The notes beneath the pieces are model-generated. The model saw only the letters and a program-made list of their open reading frames with translations. It did no database searches and had not been told where the DNA came from. A stretch of 64,000 nucleotides of DNA from PBB1 sp965229345. Its GTDB lineage: Bacteria > Pseudomonadota > Gammaproteobacteria > Burkholderiales > Burkholderiaceae_C. A program made the translations under genes and the position numbers. Position 1 is the first letter of the stretch, and each line of letters opens with the position of its first letter. The stretch covers positions 2,790,001 through 2,854,000 of the forward strand of contig OZ245872.1 in NCBI GenBank assembly GCA_965229345.1. The letters run 5' to 3'. Of this stretch, positions 40,619 through 48,718 are shown in pieces.

Positions 40619-43087
40619 TCACGGGCAAGCCGACGCGGCGACATCCACTCGCCACGTCTCCAGGTCGATCACCACGTCCGCCATCGCCGTCAGCTCCGGC
40701 GTCTGCGACACGAAGTACTCGCGCTCGTAGCCGCCCAGGCGCAGCACCTCGCGCTTCATGGCCATGAACATGCGCTTGCGTTCGGGGTCGAGTGGGCCAT
40801 CGGCCTCGTCGCAGAACAGCGTGGTGTAGCGACGGCTGGAATGCTGCGCCAGGTACAGCGCCACGGCTCGCGTCAACGCCTCGTTGATCCAGACGCGTTC
40901 GCCACCGCTCATCAAACCCACGCTCTTGCTCTCGCCCGACTCGCCATCATGCACGACGATGTCGAAACCCTCCTTCTGCTCGCCCTTGACCGTCTCGACC
41001 AGGGTGTGGATGGACACCATGAACCGCGGCCCGTAGCAAGCCAGCAGCAGGTCGTTGGCCATCGCCGACAAGGCGGGGCCAGCATCGTCGATCGCCAGCG
41101 CGATCAACCCGTCGTGGCTCATGCAGCGGGCGAACAGGTTCCAGCCGCCCAGTTCCGCCTCGACGGCGGCGATGCGCGCGGTGGCCCGGGCTCGCCGCTC
41201 GGCCAGCGCTGCCGCCTGGGTCGTCAGCGCGTCGAGCAATTGCGCGTCGCGAATTGCGTCCAGGTGACTGGCCTCGGCAGCGGTGACCGTGTTGCAGGCC
41301 TGTGCCATCGTCTGCGCTGCTGATGCGAGCCGCTGTGGGTCGAAGCGTGCTGGCAAAGCTGCCAAGGCGGTGTCGATTCGATCCAACGAGGTCGCAAGCT
41401 GGCGCCCCTGCAGCTCAAGCTGGGCAGCAACGGCTTGGCGTGCGATCGCGATCTGATGGCGCTCGGCCCGCTCTTCGGTAGTTTCGACGTTGGCAGCTGG
41501 GCTTTGATGTGACCCCAACGCCGCAAGCTCAGTATCGACGGCCATCAACGTGGCGCGGGCCTGCTCCACTTCGCCGGCCCTGGCAGCCAGCACTGCGTAC
41601 CGCGCGGCACTCGCGCGCGCGCGCTCGAATCCATGCTCAGCCCAAGCCTGTGCCTGCGGCGCACCTGCCAGCGCCGAGCGCTGCTGCCGCAAAGTGGCCA
41701 GCTCCCGCTGCGTCTGCGCCTTCTGGCACGCCAAGCGGGTGATCTGGCCCCGGGCACTGGGGATCAAGGTCTGGGCTTCGCGGGCGTCGCCCAGCAGCTT
41801 GCATTTGCCCTGCAGGTCGGTGCCGGCGCAGGGCACTTCGTTGGTCAGGCCGAAGCGGTGGGCCAGTTCTTCGGCCTTGAGCGCGGCCTTCCCGGCTTCG
41901 CGTTCGATGGTCGCCAGCTGCTGTGTCGTCATGCGCTCGACGCCTTCGCACCGGGTGAGTTGCTGCGCTCGCTGCCGGCAGATGCTGACGCGTGCTTGGC
42001 GCATCGCCGCCGCATGCTCGGCCATGGACAGGCGGTGCGTCGCGCGCCTCACGTCATCGGCAAGCAGCAGTGCGTGCAAGCATTGTTGCCTGTTGCTCTG
42101 CAAGGTCTGCCGCCGTGTTTTCTCCGCTGCCACGCGCTGGGCACTGCGTTCTTGAAGCTGGTCCAGCCGCTGTTGCTCGGCCCTGTCTTGCTTGTTCAGC
42201 GCATCAACGCTCTGTGCGCCGGACTCGATCAGCGCTCGGCGCTCCGCCTGCATTTGGGTACGCCGCTGTTCGGTGGCCCGCGATTGTTCGTGCTGGGCTG
42301 TGAGCGTGGCGTGCGTTGCCCGCGCGCGTTCGAGAACCGTGTGCGCCGCCTGCTTGGCAGCAGCCTGCTGGGTGACTTTGGCAGCGGCGCAGACAAGGCG
42401 GGTGCGTTCGCCCGCGCTGCGTGATTGCTCCTCATCAACCACCACCACCTCTTGCCGCATCACGCCCAGTCCCGCCTTGAGCAGTCGCGCCGTCTCGGCC
42501 GCCTTTTGGCCCAACGCACGGATTTCTTCCTGCCCCAAAATGTCAGCCAGCAAGGTCTTGATCTCGGCATTGCGGTAGCTGCTGAGCGGGCGCCGGCCTT
42601 GTGCGGAGAACACCGACGTCAAGAAGGTGTCGGCGCTGCCGCAGATGGCCTCGACGCAGCGGGTGTAGGTTTCCACCTTGCCGTCGGACACAGTGCCGTC
42701 ATTGAGCCGCATCGGCTGCCACCGCCCGGCGTCATCGAGTACGTGCAGGTAGGCTTCGGTGCGGCGCCTCCCATTCAGCCTAATCACCACCTGTGAGCGG
42801 TAGTTGCGACCCTCGTGCGCCCAGGTTAGATCCTTCTCGTTCTCTGGCAGACAGACGTGGTCGTAGTACGAGAAGCCACCCGGGCCGGCCATCCCCGCAC
42901 GCGACGGAAGGCACAAAAATGGCTGCATCGAATCCATGACCGTCGTCTTGCCACGTCCGTTCTCGCCAGCGATGGCGATCAGTTCAGCACCATCGGCGAG
43001 GCGCTCGAAGTCCAACGTCAGTTCATCGAGGCCGAGGCCATCACGAATTCCTCGGAAGCCTTTGAGGGTGAGTGTGAGAGGTTGCAT
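40619..43087 (-). CDS. SbcC/Rad50-like AAA ATPase
   Basis: 822 residues. Walker A at 41-49 (GENGRGKTT), ABC signature LMSGGERVWINEALTRA and Walker B TLFCDEADGPLD near the C-terminus, with long Ala/Arg/Gln-rich coiled coils between. The hinge has C-x9-C (VPCAGTDLQGKCKLL) instead of the Rad50 CxxC zinc hook. Shorter than E. coli SbcC (1048). With the SbcD-like phosphoesterase at 48719 it should form a DNA end- or hairpin-processing complex, but the two genes are 5.6 kb apart here. Confidence 0.88.
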   Translation of the reverse strand: MQPLTLTLKGFRGIRDGLGLDELTLDFERLADGAELIAIAGENGRGKTTVMDSMQPFLCLPSRAGMAGPGGFSYYDHVCLPENEKDLTWAHEGRNYRSQVVIRLNGRRRTEAYLHVLDDAGRWQPMRLNDGTVSDGKVETYTRCVEAICGSADTFLTSVFSAQGRRPLSSYRNAEIKTLLADILGQEEIRALGQKAAETARLLKAGLGVMRQEVVVVDEEQSRSAGERTRLVCAAAKVTQQAAAKQAAHTVLERARATHATLTAQHEQSRATEQRRTQMQAERRALIESGAQSVDALNKQDRAEQQRLDQLQERSAQRVAAEKTRRQTLQSNRQQCLHALLLADDVRRATHRLSMAEHAAAMRQARVSICRQRAQQLTRCEGVERMTTQQLATIEREAGKAALKAEELAHRFGLTNEVPCAGTDLQGKCKLLGDAREAQTLIPSARGQITRLACQKAQTQRELATLRQQRSALAGAPQAQAWAEHGFERARASAARYAVLAARAGEVEQARATLMAVDTELAALGSHQSPAANVETTEERAERHQIAIARQAVAAQLELQGRQLATSLDRIDTALAALPARFDPQRLASAAQTMAQACNTVTAAEASHLDAIRDAQLLDALTTQAAALAERRARATARIAAVEAELGGWNLFARCMSHDGLIALAIDDAGPALSAMANDLLLACYGPRFMVSIHTLVETVKGEQKEGFDIVVHDGESGESKSVGLMSGGERVWINEALTRAVALYLAQHSSRRYTTLFCDEADGPLDPERKRMFMAMKREVLRLGGYEREYFVSQTPELTAMADVVIDLETWRVDVAASACP

Positions 43088-43562
43088 GGTATGCCCCGAG
43101 TCAGAAGACCGGACCAGTCTCCCGCACGCATCAACTCTTTCAAGCCTCCCCAAAAAGCCCGTCACGCAGCATTTGCTGCGCTGCGAAGCATCTGCAGAGG
43201 CGAGCATCTGGCTTCGACGCCGACTTCAAACGCCTGCTGTCAAGTGCCCAGTTCACCTGACCCACGGGTTAACTTGCAACGCAATCTACCAAGCCGACGC
43301 CGAGGAGGCCGTGGCAACAAAGTCTCCGTCGCACGTTCCGGAGTCGGTGGCGCTGATCGCCTCAGATTCGCTGTTGATCTCCGATCCGCGCTCTCACGGA
43401 TTCCGTGTGTCGGTGACTCGACTGTTGTGTGCGGTACCAGACAGACGGCTCAACACGGCCGTTGCAAACTTCAGACCAAATCGTGCGCGACATTGAGCCT
43501 GGCACGCAGTTCGCCGCGCCTTCACGCCACGTTCCGACCAACATTAACAATGGCAGATTGCT
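43088..43562. other. Gene-free stretch upstream of the SbcC-like gene
   Basis: 475 bases between divergent genes. I see no supported coding region, only short overlapping open frames of noisy composition. It should contain promoters for both the SbcC-like gene and the Crp/Fnr-type regulator. It also marks one edge of the segment that separates the SbcC-like from the SbcD-like gene. Confidence 0.4.
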
Positions 43563-44288
43563 TTGGCCGTCGTCGAGAATGATCTGATCGCGATGCTGAC
43601 GCGCAGGGATCGGTCGCGGTTGCTGGCCATCTCCGAATCGGTGCACTTGAAGCAAGGCGCCATGCTGTGCGAGCCCGGCCACTCCGCCCGCTACGTGTAC
43701 TTTCCAAACGACTGCATCGTCTCTCTGCTGGCCGCAACCGATAGCCCCTCCGGACTCGGGATCGGTATGGTGGGTCGCGAAGGCATGCTGGGTGCGCAAC
43801 TCGTTCTCGGAGTGCGCGCCGCGCCTTTGCATGCGCTGGTGCAAGGATCAGGAACGGCCCTGCGCATAGAAGCGGCGCTGTTCTGTCGCGAACTCGGCGT
43901 CGGCAAGTCGCTCCAGCGAATGCTCAACCACTACCTCTACGCGCACATGGCACAACTTGCGACGTCGGTCGCCTGCGCCCATGCTCACGTCATCGGGCAG
44001 AGGCTCTCGCGATGGTTGTTGATGACCCAAGATCGGGCACGGCCCGAGGCCTTGCCCCTGACGCACGAGTTTCTGGCGCGCATGCTCGGCGTACGGCGTG
44101 TCGGCGTTACCGGCGCCGCCACCGATCTGCAGCAACGCGGCCTCATCCGCTACAACCGAGGCAAGATCACCGTGCTCGATCGCAGGGGCCTGGAGGCGAA
44201 TGCATGCCGCTGCTATGCGGTTGATCGAGACATCTATGCCAGTTTTGCGCCTGGCGGTGGCCGTCGCCAACCGTCTTCACCACGATGA
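43563..44288 (+). CDS. Crp/Fnr-type transcriptional regulator
   Basis: Up to 241 residues from a TTG; an ATG at 43593 (MLTRRDRSRL) is also possible. The N-terminal cyclic-nucleotide-fold half (LLAISESVHLKQGAMLCEPGHSARYVYFPNDCIVSLLAATDS) lacks the RE-A cAMP pocket signature; the C-terminal helix-turn-helix is LTHEFLARMLGVRRVGVTGAATDLQQRGLIRYNRGKITVLDRRGLE. This subgroup (FNDC/PNDC motif) responds to unknown stress signals. The stop overlaps a 43-codon frame (ATGA). Confidence 0.85.
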   Translation: MAVVENDLIAMLTRRDRSRLLAISESVHLKQGAMLCEPGHSARYVYFPNDCIVSLLAATDSPSGLGIGMVGREGMLGAQLVLGVRAAPLHALVQGSGTALRIEAALFCRELGVGKSLQRMLNHYLYAHMAQLATSVACAHAHVIGQRLSRWLLMTQDRARPEALPLTHEFLARMLGVRRVGVTGAATDLQQRGLIRYNRGKITVLDRRGLEANACRCYAVDRDIYASFAPGGGRRQPSSPR

Positions 44289-44416
44289 CGCATTGCATTC
44301 AATATGAGGGCGAGCGTCCGGCGCTCGTCCTGATGCACTCGGACAGTCGCACTGGCCAGGAACTCAGACTTGGGCTTGTCGCCCACCGTCACGACGGTTG
44401 GCAGTTCTCGACATAG
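44285..44416 (+). CDS. Possible small protein coupled to the Crp/Fnr gene (43 aa)
   Basis: ATG at 44285 overlaps the regulator's stop by four bases and opens a 43-codon frame: MTHCIQYEGERPALVLMHSD, then RTGQELRLGLVAHRHDGWQF. Balanced composition and the ATGA coupling argue for translation; its size and lack of a known family argue for caution. Confidence 0.35.
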   Translation: MTHCIQYEGERPALVLMHSDSRTGQELRLGLVAHRHDGWQFST

Positions 44417-44428
44417 CCATTTTCCGAT

Positions 44429-44752
44429 TCAGACCGCCACCATCAGAGTGGCCGGCCGCGCAGCCCAACGAGCCTTCCTGTTGGCGTCGAACTCAGGATC
44501 GATTTCGCGCACCAGCCGATCTCCCTCCGATCGCACCTGCGAATCAATACCGACGATGAAAAGGGCCTTCGCAACGCCATCGCAGTACTTATCCACGAGC
44601 AAGGCCGCAAGCGCCGGGGTTTCCGCTCCCCGTGCCACGTCATTCTTGCGCGAACTCGCGTACGACCGAATATCGTCTACGACGTCTCGCTCGATCGCTT
44701 CGAGCAGGTGCGGCCATATCGTGCCTTGCGGTAAGTCCTTGAGGTGCTTCAT
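44429..44752 (-). CDS. Hypothetical protein (107 aa)
   Basis: 107 residues from ATG 44752: MKHLKDLPQGTIWPHLLEAI, RDVVDDIRSYASSRKNDVARGAETPALAALLVDKYCDGVAKALFIVGIDSQVRSEGDRLVREIDPEFDANRKARW. Largely helical and soluble. No family recognised. Convergent with the 43-aa frame. Confidence 0.58.
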   Translation of the reverse strand: MKHLKDLPQGTIWPHLLEAIERDVVDDIRSYASSRKNDVARGAETPALAALLVDKYCDGVAKALFIVGIDSQVRSEGDRLVREIDPEFDANRKARWAARPATLMVAV

Positions 44753-44960
44753 CGACCCTTCCCCTGTTTTCAACGCCGATCCACGGAAGCAATGCGCTGA
44801 TGCTCGCAGCTTTCTCTTGACGCGCCGACACGGCCATGAATGCGTCATGCTTTCGACCAAAGGCTACCACCGCTCAACCTCGCGCGCAGAGCTCCAAAGC
44901 CCAGTGGCTGCACCGTGCTCTCGGGCAGCCGTACCCCGTGTTGACAACTCGAAGCCAACG

Positions 44961-45113
44961 TCAGGGCTGAACACGGTCCAGGACGGTGCTCGGCCCGCGT
45001 CGATTCGTGCCAGTGATGGCCACGAGTAGCGCGGAGTCAGCAAATAGATCGCAGTCCAGAGTGAGCACGTCGGGACCGAGGCCGTCGCAGTGTTGGGTCA
45101 ACTTGAAATCGGC
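44961..45113 (-). pseudogene. Decayed N-terminus of a second SbcC-like gene
   Basis: Minus-strand translation ending at the stop 44963-44961 reads DGLGPDVLTLDCDLFADSAL then LVAITGTNRRGPSTVLDRVQP. The intact SbcC-like protein at 40619-43087 has DGLGLDELTLDFERLADGAE then LIAIAGENGRGKTTVMDSMQP: about half of 40 positions identical with no gap. The Walker A Lys is lost (GENGRGKTT to GTNRRGPST) and a stop follows. The surrounding 44753-45143 otherwise holds no gene. Confidence 0.75.
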
Positions 45114-45143
45114 GCCGACAACGTCGCGACGCCTTTGGCAGCG

Positions 45144-46379
45144 TCAGGATTCCAGCTCGCGCAACTGCTGCTGTAGGAAAGCGCGTATCGACGCGTGTTC
45201 TGTCAGACCGATGGCTATGAGGTAGGCCTTTGTTGCGTCCGGCAGGGCGCCGGCATGTGCGTGCAGGTAAGCCTTGGCGACCCAGTACGGCTGGTAGCTG
45301 CTCACCTGGCCTGGTTCGATTCGATGCAAGCGCTCGAGCGCCGCCGGCGCATGGCCACTCTCTGCCATGGCCACGGCATGACCGACCCGGGCGCCGACTG
45401 AAGGTGCCAACTCGATCAAGCGCGCATACAACTGCTCGATGCTGGCCCAGGGCACGGTGCCGGTGACAGCGCGCTGGCAATGGGCTGACTGGATGGCCGC
45501 TTCCAGCTGAAACGGCCCGGGTGCTTTCAAGCGGGACGCCTCCCACAGAACGGCTTCGGCGCGACCGATCAAGGATTTGTCCCAGGCTGCGCTGTCCTGA
45601 CGATGCAATGGAACGAAGGCGCCATCGGTTGATGCGCTGGCGGCCCGCCGGGCCTCGCAGAACAGCAACAAGGCCAACAGACCCAGCGCTTCGGCATTGC
45701 TGGGCAGATGAAGCGCGCAAAGCTCGGCCAGAAACAGCGCCTCGCCGGCCAACTCGCCCTGCGCTTGGTATGAGTCGTTCGGACCGCGTGCGTGATGCCA
45801 TCCCAGTCCATGCGCCGCATACACGGCTTCCAGTACGGCGCCGCTGCGCTCTGGCAGGTCGTGTTCGTGCGGCAGCTCGAAGCGAATGCCGCTGTCCCTG
45901 ATCTTGGCCTTGGCTCGCACCAGGCGCTGGGCCAGAGCGCTGGGCCGCATCAGAAACGCAGCTGCGATGTGCCGGGCCTCCAGCCCAAGCACGACTTGCA
46001 GCATCAGCGGCGTGCGGACCTCAACATCGATCGACGGGTGTGCGCAAACGAACATCAGTCGCAGCCGTTCGTCGGCGATCACGATGTCGGTGTCCGATGC
46101 CAACTCGTCATGCTCAAGCAGGATCGTCACCGCCGGGTCCAAGGCCAGGCGCTGGTGGCGTGCCGCATGCAGAAGTCGCCCCTTGGCGACGGTGGTCAGC
46201 CAGGCATCCGGGCAGTTGGGTACGCCTTCGCGTGGCCAGTGCTCCAGGGCTCGCGCAAAGGCTTCCGCCAGGGCGTCTTCGGCAGCCGCGATGTCGCGCC
46301 AGCGATAAGCCAGGTTGGCCAGCAGGCGACCGTACGAATCGCGCGCGGCCTTCGCAGCCGCGCGCCGCGCATCCACCAT
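45144..46379 (-). CDS. ECF42-type RNA polymerase sigma factor (DUF6596)
   Basis: 411 residues: sigma region 2 (RLLANLAYRWRDIAAAEDALAEAFARALEHWPREGVPNCPDAWLTTVAKGRLLHAAR), region 4 with LMLQVVLGLEARHIAAAFLMRPSALAQRLVRAKAKI, then a 200-residue helical TPR-like domain typical of this class. Paired with a DGPF/YCII gene immediately upstream (3-base gap), the defining context of ECF42 sigmas, which lack a classical anti-sigma and need the C-terminal domain for activity. Confidence 0.9.
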   Translation of the reverse strand: MVDARRAAAKAARDSYGRLLANLAYRWRDIAAAEDALAEAFARALEHWPREGVPNCPDAWLTTVAKGRLLHAARHQRLALDPAVTILLEHDELASDTDIVIADERLRLMFVCAHPSIDVEVRTPLMLQVVLGLEARHIAAAFLMRPSALAQRLVRAKAKIRDSGIRFELPHEHDLPERSGAVLEAVYAAHGLGWHHARGPNDSYQAQGELAGEALFLAELCALHLPSNAEALGLLALLLFCEARRAASASTDGAFVPLHRQDSAAWDKSLIGRAEAVLWEASRLKAPGPFQLEAAIQSAHCQRAVTGTVPWASIEQLYARLIELAPSVGARVGHAVAMAESGHAPAALERLHRIEPGQVSSYQPYWVAKAYLHAHAGALPDATKAYLIAIGLTEHASIRAFLQQQLRELES

Positions 46380-46382
46380 GGC

Positions 46383-46742
46383 CTACCTGTCCTGCGCCGG
46401 CATGACGGGCCGCACTTCAGTGCTGCCCACACTGGATGAAGGCGAGCGGGCCGCCCATTCCAGCGCCTCGTCCAGCGACGGTACTTCGATGACGAAGTAG
46501 CCGCCCAAGTGTTCCTTGGTATCGGCAAACGGGCCGTCCTGCACACGGCGCTTGCCGTCGCGCAGTTGCACCATGGTGGCGGTGTGCGGAGGCATCAAAC
46601 CGTGGCCGTTGACGATCACGCCAGACTGGGCCAACGCGCCCATATAGGCCTGCCAGGCACCAAAGTACGCGCCTGCCTTGGAAGGATCCTCGGCCTTGGC
46701 GAATTCCTCGGTGGGCTGACGGTAGATCAACATGAATTGCAT
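46383..46742 (-). CDS. DGPF/YCII-domain protein, ECF42 partner
   Basis: 119 residues: MQFMLIYRQPTEEFAKAEDP and the signature VQDGPFADTKEHLGGYFVIEVPSLDEALEWAARSP. DGPF proteins are encoded next to and controlled by ECF42 sigmas; biochemical role unknown. Ribosome site GGAG before the ATG at 46742. A TGTCGA hexamer (46841-46836, minus strand), like the ECF42 -35 element, lies about 95 bases upstream, but I see no clean -10 partner. Confidence 0.9.
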   Translation of the reverse strand: MQFMLIYRQPTEEFAKAEDPSKAGAYFGAWQAYMGALAQSGVIVNGHGLMPPHTATMVQLRDGKRRVQDGPFADTKEHLGGYFVIEVPSLDEALEWAARSPSSSVGSTEVRPVMPAQDR

Positions 46743-46862
46743 GAGATGCTCCAGAGAAAGGGTTGATGGGCTTTGCGTTGCGGGGCAGGCCGTGCGCCGG
46801 CCTCGCCTGCTGTTGATCCCTGAGGACTGCGCAAATCGACACCCGAGGAGAAGTTTCGTTCA

Positions 46863-47255
46863 TCAGACCGGCCAGTGCCTGAGGATGGCCAGCAATCCGA
46901 AGCCCAGCAAGACAGCCAGTGTGGACAGCATGCCACCGCGCCGGCTCCAGGCAGCGTTGTTCGTGAGCAGGCTCATGGCGTGGAGACCTCGTCCGCCGAC
47001 GAGCATGCAGCCGCCGACCCAGAGCCAGACCGGTGCGAGCCCGCTCAATTCGACGACCCCCATCGCCAGCAGCGCCATCGGTACGGTCTCGGTGAAGTTG
47101 CCGTGCGCGCGGATCCTGCGCAGAAGCGGCTGATCGCCGCCGTCGAGCCAGTCGACGTGCGTCTGCGCGCGCCGCACGATGACGAGAACGGTCAGCAAGA
47201 CCTGGATCAGCGCCGGGAGACCGACAAACAGCGGGGTGATGGTCAAGGCGTTCAT
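46863..47255 (-). CDS. MAPEG-family membrane protein
   Basis: 130 residues, four hydrophobic helices, with the family core RRIRAHGNFTETVPMALLAMGVVELSG and VGGRGLHAMSLL. MAPEG proteins include membrane glutathione transferases and peroxidases. A (GGT)n tract begins 14 bases upstream of its start codon. Part of its coding sequence is present again in inverted orientation at 47329-47355. Confidence 0.86.
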   Translation of the reverse strand: MNALTITPLFVGLPALIQVLLTVLVIVRRAQTHVDWLDGGDQPLLRRIRAHGNFTETVPMALLAMGVVELSGLAPVWLWVGGCMLVGGRGLHAMSLLTNNAAWSRRGGMLSTLAVLLGFGLLAILRHWPV

Positions 47256-47355
47256 GGTTCAAACCTTCGTGGTGGTGGTGGTGGTGGTGGTGTTGGTGTT
47301 GGTGGTGGTGGTGGAGTTGGTCCGCTTGCCGCGGTCTGGCTCTGGGTCGGCGGCT
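47006..47355. repeat. 27-bp perfect inverted repeat, one arm inside the MAPEG gene
   Basis: Positions 47006-47032 and 47329-47355 are exact reverse complements over 27 bases. The left arm encodes WLWVGGC of the MAPEG protein; the right arm is non-coding and follows the GGT tract. The outer and inner flanks differ, so it is a copied patch, not a transposon end. Confidence 0.85.
47269..47316. repeat. GGT/GTT trinucleotide repeat upstream of the MAPEG gene
   Basis: A nearly pure (GTG)n tract with two GTT interruptions, 48 bases, starting 14 bases upstream of the MAPEG ATG (in its leader or promoter). Such tracts are prone to slippage, which would change promoter or leader spacing. Confidence 0.85.
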
Positions 47356-47567
47356 GCAAACGACCGGTCACGTGCCATTGATCCCTCAGCGAGCTCGGAA
47401 TCGACAAGTAGGCGAATTTCTTCGCCGATCCGCTGTGCTGACAGGACAACTGGATAAGCCGGCGCTTCGATGCCCCATAGGATTTCGTGAAGGACCACCC
47501 AGCGCGGCTGGTCGCGCGAACCTCGACCGGGGACTTGCCCCTGACCCGCACGTGTTAGTGTTTGCGC

Positions 47568-48047
47568 ATGAGTTCGACGCGCATCTGTCACCGAGTGAAT
47601 GCGCCCCGCGCAAAGGTCTATAGCGCACTGCTCGATGCGCGCGCCGTTGCGACGTGGAAGGTGCCGGCCGGCATGACCAGTTGCGTGCATGCATTCGACG
47701 CCCGCGAAGGTGGCTCGTTCCGGATCTCTCTCACGTACGACGCGCCTACCGGCACCGGCAAGACGACAGCGCATACAGACACCTATCACGGCCATTTCGT
47801 GAAGCTCGTGACGAACCGGCAGGTCGTCGAAGTCGTCGAATTCGAGACGCAAGATCCCGCAATGCGCGGCCAGATGACCATCACGATCACGCTCACTGAT
47901 GTGGACGGTGGCACCGAGGTCGGCGCTGTTCACGAGGGGCTACCGCAGGGCGTGTCGACCGCCGACAACGAGCTCGGCTGGCGGATGTCCCTCGCGAAAC
48001 TTGCGGCACTTGTCGAGGCCGGCCGGATCGGCAGTTCCTGCTTCTGA
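47568..48047 (+). CDS. SRPBCC/AHSA1-family protein
   Basis: 159 residues: VNAPRAKVYSALLDARAVATWKVPAGMTS, FDAREGGSFRISLTYDAP, TDTYHGHFVKLVTNRQVVEVVEFETQDPAMRGQMTITITLTDVDGGTEV, GWRMSLAKLAALVE, the helix-grip pattern of AHSA1-type proteins (ligand binding, stress). No neighbours in an obvious unit. Confidence 0.88.
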   Translation: MSSTRICHRVNAPRAKVYSALLDARAVATWKVPAGMTSCVHAFDAREGGSFRISLTYDAPTGTGKTTAHTDTYHGHFVKLVTNRQVVEVVEFETQDPAMRGQMTITITLTDVDGGTEVGAVHEGLPQGVSTADNELGWRMSLAKLAALVEAGRIGSSCF

Positions 48048-48230
48048 GCGGTACTGAATCGGGTACAGGGTCAGATCACACGCCGACTACGCTTCGACGG
48101 CGGGAAGCGGTCGTTGGTAGCCGTCAACACTTGTGGCGGCGATGAAGTCGCCGATGACTACCTCGAATTGGTAGAGCGTATGGCGTGCATCCGAGAGACA
48201 CCGGAGTTGAGGGGTACCTTCACCGGCATC

Positions 48231-48593
48231 TCAAGCGGCTGCTGGGTGGCGGTCGTACTTGACAGCGCCGCCCGGCAACATGGTGAATTCGAGATCGCTT
48301 GATGCGAACGTGTCTGCATCCAGCCCGCCGTAGACGGAGTCATGGAGCCACGCAGCCATGGCGACGTGAATCGCTGCATCGTCAACATCGTCGCCAAGTG
48401 TTGCCGACCTCATGAGGTCGACCAGCAACTTGCCGAAGACGGGGATCGCTCCCGCGGTCCATTCTGGCCCCTTGCTTCGGGCCAGCGCCTCGCGTGGCTT
48501 GGTCATTTCTATGAGGTTGCGCGCGTTGATCGTGGTGTGAGCCTGGAAAACGGTGTTCAGCGACTCGTCCAGCACTCGTGTCTTGATAAGCAT
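48231..48593 (-). CDS. Hypothetical protein between SbcD-like and SbcC-like genes
   Basis: 120 residues from ATG 48593: MLIKTRVLDESLNTVFQAHT, ALARSKGPEWTAGAIPVFGKLLVDLMRSATLGDDVDDAAIHVAMAAWLHDSVYGGLDADTFASSDLEFTMLPGGAVKYDRHPAAA. Same strand as the SbcD-like gene 125 bases away. No family recognised; possibly a small subunit or unrelated cargo. Confidence 0.58.
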   Translation of the reverse strand: MLIKTRVLDESLNTVFQAHTTINARNLIEMTKPREALARSKGPEWTAGAIPVFGKLLVDLMRSATLGDDVDDAAIHVAMAAWLHDSVYGGLDADTFASSDLEFTMLPGGAVKYDRHPAAA

Positions 48594-48718
48594 CGATTTC
48601 CCCTTGGTCGAAGTGCCCCCACTACGCCGCAGATTCTCCCTTGCTGGCCCCACGCGTGATCAGACGGAAGCAGATTTTTACGCCGGATGCAGACTGCCTG
48701 ATCTCACATCTGAGGCTC

